Assembly (NCBI GenBank): GCA_023412455.1
Contig: JAEYNQ010000093.1
Coordinates: forward strand, 1-18,900
From: Bacillota bacterium
GTDB lineage: Bacteria; Bacillota; Clostridia; Lachnospirales; Cellulosilyticaceae
Reading direction: 5' to 3'
DNA: 18,900 bases
Part shown: positions 14,956 through 18,900 of the stretch, one piece after another
Layout: each line of letters opens with the position of its first letter
How positions within the stretch are numbered: the stretch's first letter is position 1
Notes under the pieces: model-generated
Databases searched by the model: none
Told to the model about the DNA's origin: nothing
What the model saw: only the letters and a program-made list of their open reading frames with translations
Position numbers and translations under genes: made by a program

Positions 14956-16038
14956 ATGAAGAAATTAATAAGTGTAGTACTAGCAAGTATGGTTGCACTA
15001 ACAATGTTAGTAGGCTGTGGTGGTGGAAAGGCTGCAGAAGGAGGAAAAGCATCAGGTGGTAAAAAGGTAGGTGTTGCAATGCCTACAAAAGACTTACAAC
15101 GTTGGAATCAAGATGGCGCTTTTTTGAAAGAAAAACTTGAAGCAGCAGGTTATACTGTAGACGTACAATATGCTAACAATGATATTGCTACACAAATATC
15201 ACAAGTTGAAAATATGATTACTAATAATTGTAATGCGTTAGTTATTGTAGCTGTCGACAAAGATTCATTTGCAAATGTACTTAAAAAAGCTAAAGAAAAG
15301 AACATCCCAGTTATTGCTTATGACCGTTTGATTATGGATACAGATGCCGTTTCTTACTACGCAACCTTTGATAACTACATGGTTGGTACGATTCAAGGGA
15401 AATACATTGCAGATACTTTAGATCTTGAGAATGCAGCTGGCCCATTCAATATCGAGCTTTTCACTGGTTCACCTGATGATAACAATGCACGTTACTTCTT
15501 TGGCGGCGCAATGGATATCTTAACACCTTATATTGAATCAGGTAAATTAAATGTTGTATCTGGACAAAAGAAATTTGAAGAAGTAGCAACACTTAACTGG
15601 TCAACAGAAGAAGCTCAAAAACGTATGGAAAACCTTATCACTGCTTATTATCCAGATGGCACACAATTAGACGCTGTTCTTTCATCTAATGACTCTTGTG
15701 CAATTGGTATTAGTAATGCTCTTCAAGGTTCTTACAAGGGAGATAAATTCCCTATCTTAACAGGTCAAGACTGTGATATCCCAGCAGTAAAAAATATTTT
15801 AGCTGGCAAACAATCTATGTCAATCTTCAAAGATACACGAGCTTTATCAAAGAAAGTTGCTGAAATGGTTGACGCTATCATGAAGGGGGAAAAGGTAGAG
15901 ACTAATGATAATAAAACTTATGACAATGGCAAAGGAGTTGTACCTTCTTACCTTTTAGAGCCAGTATTTGCTGATAAAGACAACTACAAAGAATTATTAA
16001 TTGATTCAGGTTATTATACAGAAGATCAATTTAAGTAA
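14956..16038 (+). CDS. chvE: Multiple-monosaccharide ABC importer, substrate-binding lipoprotein (ChvE type)
   Basis: This 360-residue lipoprotein has the signal MKKLISVVLASMVALTML and a perfect lipobox LVGC (Cys21), then a Gly/Lys-rich spacer. The mature part carries the ChvE-type marks VGVAMPTKDLQRW, NDIATQISQVENMI, AYDRLI, TGSPDDNNA, SSNDSCAIGI, LTGQDCDIPAVKNI and SMSIFKDTR. ChvE proteins capture several aldoses (glucose, galactose, arabinose, xylose) and hand them to GguA/GguB. The start has AGGGGG 9 bases upstream. Arg is coded mostly by CGT here, whereas neighbours prefer AGA/AGG, a sign of high expression. It comes first in the importer operon and is separated from the ATPase gene by a hairpin, which fits a binding protein made in excess. 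Confidence 0.93.
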   Translation: MKKLISVVLASMVALTMLVGCGGGKAAEGGKASGGKKVGVAMPTKDLQRWNQDGAFLKEKLEAAGYTVDVQYANNDIATQISQVENMITNNCNALVIVAVDKDSFANVLKKAKEKNIPVIAYDRLIMDTDAVSYYATFDNYMVGTIQGKYIADTLDLENAAGPFNIELFTGSPDDNNARYFFGGAMDILTPYIESGKLNVVSGQKKFEEVATLNWSTEEAQKRMENLITAYYPDGTQLDAVLSSNDSCAIGISNALQGSYKGDKFPILTGQDCDIPAVKNILAGKQSMSIFKDTRALSKKVAEMVDAIMKGEKVETNDNKTYDNGKGVVPSYLLEPVFADKDNYKELLIDSGYYTEDQFK

Positions 16039-16073
16039 TGACAATGAGATAATAAAAATAATTGAAGTAAGTT

Positions 16074-16109
16074 ATAAGGAGGGCTATGTGATAAACATTG
16101 CCCCCTTAT
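16074..16109 (+). promoter_or_regulatory. Intercistronic stem-loop between binding-protein and ATPase genes
   Basis: ATAAGGAGGGC (16074-16084) pairs with GCCCCCTTAT (16100-16109) through 10 base pairs and one bulged A (16080). A T-T mismatch and an inner stem ATGT/ACAT (16086-16089 with 16095-16098) close on the loop GATAA. There is no T-run, so it is probably an mRNA-stabilising or processing element, or a partial attenuator. It hides a Shine-Dalgarno sequence (16076-16082). Confidence 0.65.
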
Positions 16110-16141
16110 TCTCTATGATACTTAGTTTAGGAGGGGTGAAC

Positions 16142-17680
16142 TTGGCAAAAATACTGCTTGAGATGCGAAATATTACCAAAAGGTTTCCCGGTGTAAAAGC
16201 ATTGGATGATGTTAATTTAGTGGTTGAAGAGGGGGAGATTCATGCACTAGTAGGTGAGAATGGTGCAGGTAAATCTACCCTTATGAATGTATTAAGTGGC
16301 ATCTATCCCTATGAGAGCTATGAAGGAAATATTATTTATCAGGATGAGCTTTGTAAGTTTAAGGATATAAGAGATAGTGAAAAGAAAGGCATCGTTATAA
16401 TTCATCAAGAATTGGCCTTAGTCCCCTATATGACTATTGGGGAAAATATGTTCCTTGGAAATGAACGAGGCAAGGGGCTAGCGATTGACTGGGATGAGAC
16501 TTATAGGAGGGCCGATGAGCTCCTACAGACAGTAGGACTTATGGAGTCTTCAAAAACCCTTATTAAAGATATAGGAGTAGGGAAACAACAGCTTGTAGAA
16601 ATCGCTAAGGCATTAGCTAAGAATGTTAAATTACTTATTCTAGATGAGCCTACAGCTTCTCTAAATGAAGCAGAGTCTCGCAAGCTACTGGATCTCTTAT
16701 TACAGTTTAAAAAAGAAGGCTTAACCTCTATTATTATCTCTCATAAATTAAATGAAATCTCCTATGTAGCAGATAAGATTACAGTTATTCGTGATGGAAG
16801 TACCATTGAAACATTAGATAAGCTGACAGATGATGTGAGTGAGGAACGAATTATAAAAGGAATGGTAGGACGTGAGTTAACAGACCGTTTTGCTAAACGT
16901 GAAAAGCATGAGTTTGGAGACGTAAGCTTGGAGGTGAAAGACTGGACTGTTTATCACCCCATTTATACAGAACGCAAGGTGGTAGATCATGTATCTATAA
17001 AAGTCCGAAAAGGGGAAGTCGTAGGGATAGCAGGACTTATGGGAGCTGGTAGAACAGAGCTGGCTATGAGTATATTTGGGAAAAGCTATGGGACAAATAT
17101 TTCTGGAAGACTTGTTATCAATGGGGAAGAGGTTGTATTAAATACGGTAGAGCAGGCTATCAATAAAAAAATTGCCTACATAACAGAAGACCGAAAAGGA
17201 AATGGACTTATTTTAAGTAATCCTATCCGTGTCAATACGACTTTAGCCAACCTTAAGGCAATAAGTAAACGCAAAATTATTGATAAGGATTTAGAGGTTA
17301 ATGTAGCCAAAGAGTACGCAGAAAAGCTAAAGACAAAATGTAGTTCTATTGCGCAAGAAGTAGGTAATTTAAGTGGTGGCAATCAGCAAAAGATTCTTCT
17401 GAGTAAATGGATGTTTGCCAATCCAGATATTATGATTTTAGATGAACCAACGAGGGGAATAGATGTTGGGGCTAAATATGAGATTTATTGTATTATTAAT
17501 GACCTTGTTGCAGCAGGTAAGTCTGTCATCCTTATTTCTTCAGAGTTACCAGAAGTCCTAGGAATGTGTGACCGCATTTACGTTATGAATGAAGGACGTG
17601 TTGTAGGTGAACTGGGTCAAGAAGAAGCCACTCAAGAAAAGATCATGTCTCAGATTTTAAATTCAAGTAACCATAGGTAA
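16142..17680 (+). CDS. gguA: Multiple-monosaccharide ABC importer, double ATPase subunit (GguA type)
   Basis: This 512-residue ATPase has two fused domains. Domain 1 has Walker A GENGAGKST (38-46), the signature-like IGVGKQQLVEIA and Walker B LLILDEPTASL. Domain 2 has the degenerate Walker A MGAGRTEL, normal for sugar importers of this family, the signature LSGGNQQKILLSKW and Walker B MILDEPTRGIDVG. It powers sugar uptake with GguB in the membrane. The start is the TTG at 16142, with AGGAGG (16129-16134) 7 bases before it, and the product then begins MAKILLEMRNITKRFPGVKA, as in homologues. An in-frame GTG at 16088, with AAGGAGG 5 bases upstream but locked in the hairpin, would add 18 residues; it is a less likely start. 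The longer open frame from 16001 overlaps chvE and is not real. Confidence 0.93.
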   Translation: MAKILLEMRNITKRFPGVKALDDVNLVVEEGEIHALVGENGAGKSTLMNVLSGIYPYESYEGNIIYQDELCKFKDIRDSEKKGIVIIHQELALVPYMTIGENMFLGNERGKGLAIDWDETYRRADELLQTVGLMESSKTLIKDIGVGKQQLVEIAKALAKNVKLLILDEPTASLNEAESRKLLDLLLQFKKEGLTSIIISHKLNEISYVADKITVIRDGSTIETLDKLTDDVSEERIIKGMVGRELTDRFAKREKHEFGDVSLEVKDWTVYHPIYTERKVVDHVSIKVRKGEVVGIAGLMGAGRTELAMSIFGKSYGTNISGRLVINGEEVVLNTVEQAINKKIAYITEDRKGNGLILSNPIRVNTTLANLKAISKRKIIDKDLEVNVAKEYAEKLKTKCSSIAQEVGNLSGGNQQKILLSKWMFANPDIMILDEPTRGIDVGAKYEIYCIINDLVAAGKSVILISSELPEVLGMCDRIYVMNEGRVVGELGQEEATQEKIMSQILNSSNHR

Positions 17681-17693
17681 AGGAGAATGAAGA

Positions 17694-18899
17694 ATGACAA
17701 AAACAAATATTACCCCACAAACCAATGGGTTTGAAGAAATAAAAGTAACTACAAAAATAATGGAATTTGTTAAGAAGAATACCATGATTATGGCACTCAT
17801 TATAGTGCCCTTATTCTTTACTTATAAAACGGGAGGGACTTTACTTGCACCCCAAAATATAAACAATCTGATTGCACAAAATGGCTATGTGGTTATTCTA
17901 GCAGTGGGGATGCTCATGTGTATTTTAACAGGAGGTAATATTGACTTATCTGTAGGTTCCATTGTGGCCCTAGTAGGAGCAGTAGCTGGAACCCTCATCG
18001 TCAATATGAAAGTAAATATCGTTTTAGCGATCGTCATCTGTTTAGCAGTAGGGATTCTAATTGGTGTTTGGCAAGGTTTTTGGATTGCTTATGTACGCAT
18101 CCCAGCTTTTATTGTTACCTTAGCAGGTATGCTCCTGTGGCGAGGTGCAGCATTAGTTGTTTTGGATGGTTTAACTATTTCAGCCTTTCCAGATAGCTTT
18201 TTAAATATATTTAATAGTTACATCCCTGATTTCTTTGGAGGCACCATTAATATCACTTGTTTAATTATTAGTATTCTTATTTGTGCGCTTTATTTGGGAA
18301 TCCAGTTGACAGGACGAATGACAAAGGCTAAGAAAGGCTATGAATTAGAAGGGATAAGCGTATTTGCTGGAAAATCTGCTGTTATTTGTATTGCTATTTT
18401 AGTTATTGGGTACGCATTAGCTTTATACAATGGATTACCAACTATTCTTATTATTTTAACAGTTGTTGTATTGGCTTATACCTATTATACTTCTCGAACC
18501 GTTCCAGGACGTCACCTTTATGCATTAGGTGGGAATGAGAAGGCAGCGAGGCTCTCTGGTATTAATACCAATAAAGTACTTTTTAAAGCCTATGTGAATA
18601 TGGCCTTTTTAAGTGCAGTGGCAGCACTTGTGTGTGTGGCTCGTTTTAATTCTGCAGCGCCTACAGCTGGTACCAACTATGAAATGGATGCTATTGGTTC
18701 TTGCTTTATTGGTGGAGCTTCAGCTTATGGTGGAACAGGAACAGTAAGTGGAGCTGTAATAGGAGCCATCTTTATGGGGGTCATCAATAATGGTATGTCT
18801 ATAATGGGTATTGACTCCAACTATCAAAAAGCAGTAAAAGGCCTTGTATTACTTGCAGCAGTAGCCTTTGATGTATTATCTAAAAAAAGAAGTAAGTAG
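17694..18899 (+). CDS. gguB: Multiple-monosaccharide ABC importer, permease subunit (GguB type)
   Basis: This 401-residue membrane protein is close to the usual GguB length and longer than RbsC-type permeases. It has about ten hydrophobic segments; CILTGGNIDLSVGSIVALVGA (near residues 80-100), the family mark, is preceded by NGYVVILAVGML. The cytoplasmic coupling loop ALGGNEKAARLSGI lies near 278-291, and the second repeat carries CFIGGASAYGGTGTVSGAVIG. It should form the sugar channel in the cytoplasmic membrane, driven by GguA. AGGAG (17681-17685), 8 bases before the ATG and immediately after the gguA stop, shows tight co-transcription. The stop ends one base before the window edge, so no terminator or following gene can be seen. 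Confidence 0.94.
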   Translation: MTKTNITPQTNGFEEIKVTTKIMEFVKKNTMIMALIIVPLFFTYKTGGTLLAPQNINNLIAQNGYVVILAVGMLMCILTGGNIDLSVGSIVALVGAVAGTLIVNMKVNIVLAIVICLAVGILIGVWQGFWIAYVRIPAFIVTLAGMLLWRGAALVVLDGLTISAFPDSFLNIFNSYIPDFFGGTINITCLIISILICALYLGIQLTGRMTKAKKGYELEGISVFAGKSAVICIAILVIGYALALYNGLPTILIILTVVVLAYTYYTSRTVPGRHLYALGGNEKAARLSGINTNKVLFKAYVNMAFLSAVAALVCVARFNSAAPTAGTNYEMDAIGSCFIGGASAYGGTGTVSGAVIGAIFMGVINNGMSIMGIDSNYQKAVKGLVLLAAVAFDVLSKKRSK

Positions 18900-18900
18900 A

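Noticed and set aside
16001..16141. Longer open frame upstream of gguA
   Set aside because: Its first 38 bases overlap the chvE end and there is no ribosome site at 16001; homologues begin with the MAK...MRNITK region coded from 16142.

Overview
The window reads as low-GC, spore-forming Clostridia DNA, probably Lachnospirales. Gene content and style resemble Cellulosilyticum and its relatives, but the genus is a guess. The support is AT-rich intergenic DNA, strong AGGAGG-type ribosome sites, GTG and TTG starts, and a LytS/YesN-type sugar sensor. No rRNA, tRNA, CRISPR array or intact insertion sequence was seen.

Layout. (1) 1-837 is the C-terminal, ATP-binding part of an ABC exporter, ended by a clear terminator. 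(2) 1007-4250 holds eight small + strand genes that I cannot assign to a pathway. Six look like divergent paralogues of one short beta-rich domain. One (1794-2138) is a compositionally different Ala/Thr/Gly-rich protein with its own sigma-K-like promoter and terminator. The last is a Tyr/Cys-rich DNRLRE-type domain protein. None has a signal peptide. This is the best candidate for an undescribed system, possibly a spore-surface or appendage structure. (3) 4295-5497 (- strand) is a GltS-type sodium/glutamate symporter. (4) 5694-6428 is an exported YkuD-fold protein whose catalytic His-Gly-Cys motif is lost. (5) 6681-8324 is a soluble two-PAS histidine kinase with no adjacent response regulator, followed by a GntR/UTRA repressor (8403-9140). 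(6) 9141-9483 is intergenic, with a perfect terminator, a GC-rich hairpin island carrying a strong ribosome site on a seven-codon ORF, and an extended -10 promoter.

(7) 9484-14758 is a sugar-sensing operon: a membrane-anchored periplasmic binding protein, a LytS/YesM-type histidine kinase, a YesN-type response regulator with an AraC-family output domain, and a XylF-like D-xylose-binding protein whose start overlaps the regulator's stop. It ends in a strong terminator. (8) 14956-18899 is a ChvE-GguA-GguB type multiple-monosaccharide ABC importer, with phased TTACA repeats upstream of the binding protein and an elaborate hairpin between the binding protein and the ATPase.

The parts in (7) and (8) fit one circuit. 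The anchored binding protein senses an external sugar and signals through the kinase to the regulator, which activates the adjacent importer; the repeats before chvE are the obvious candidate operator. This parallels the XylFII-LytS-YesN system known from Clostridium beijerinckii. Several starts were moved from the longest possible ORF to the start that has a correctly spaced ribosome site: 2673, 6681, 12126 and 16142.
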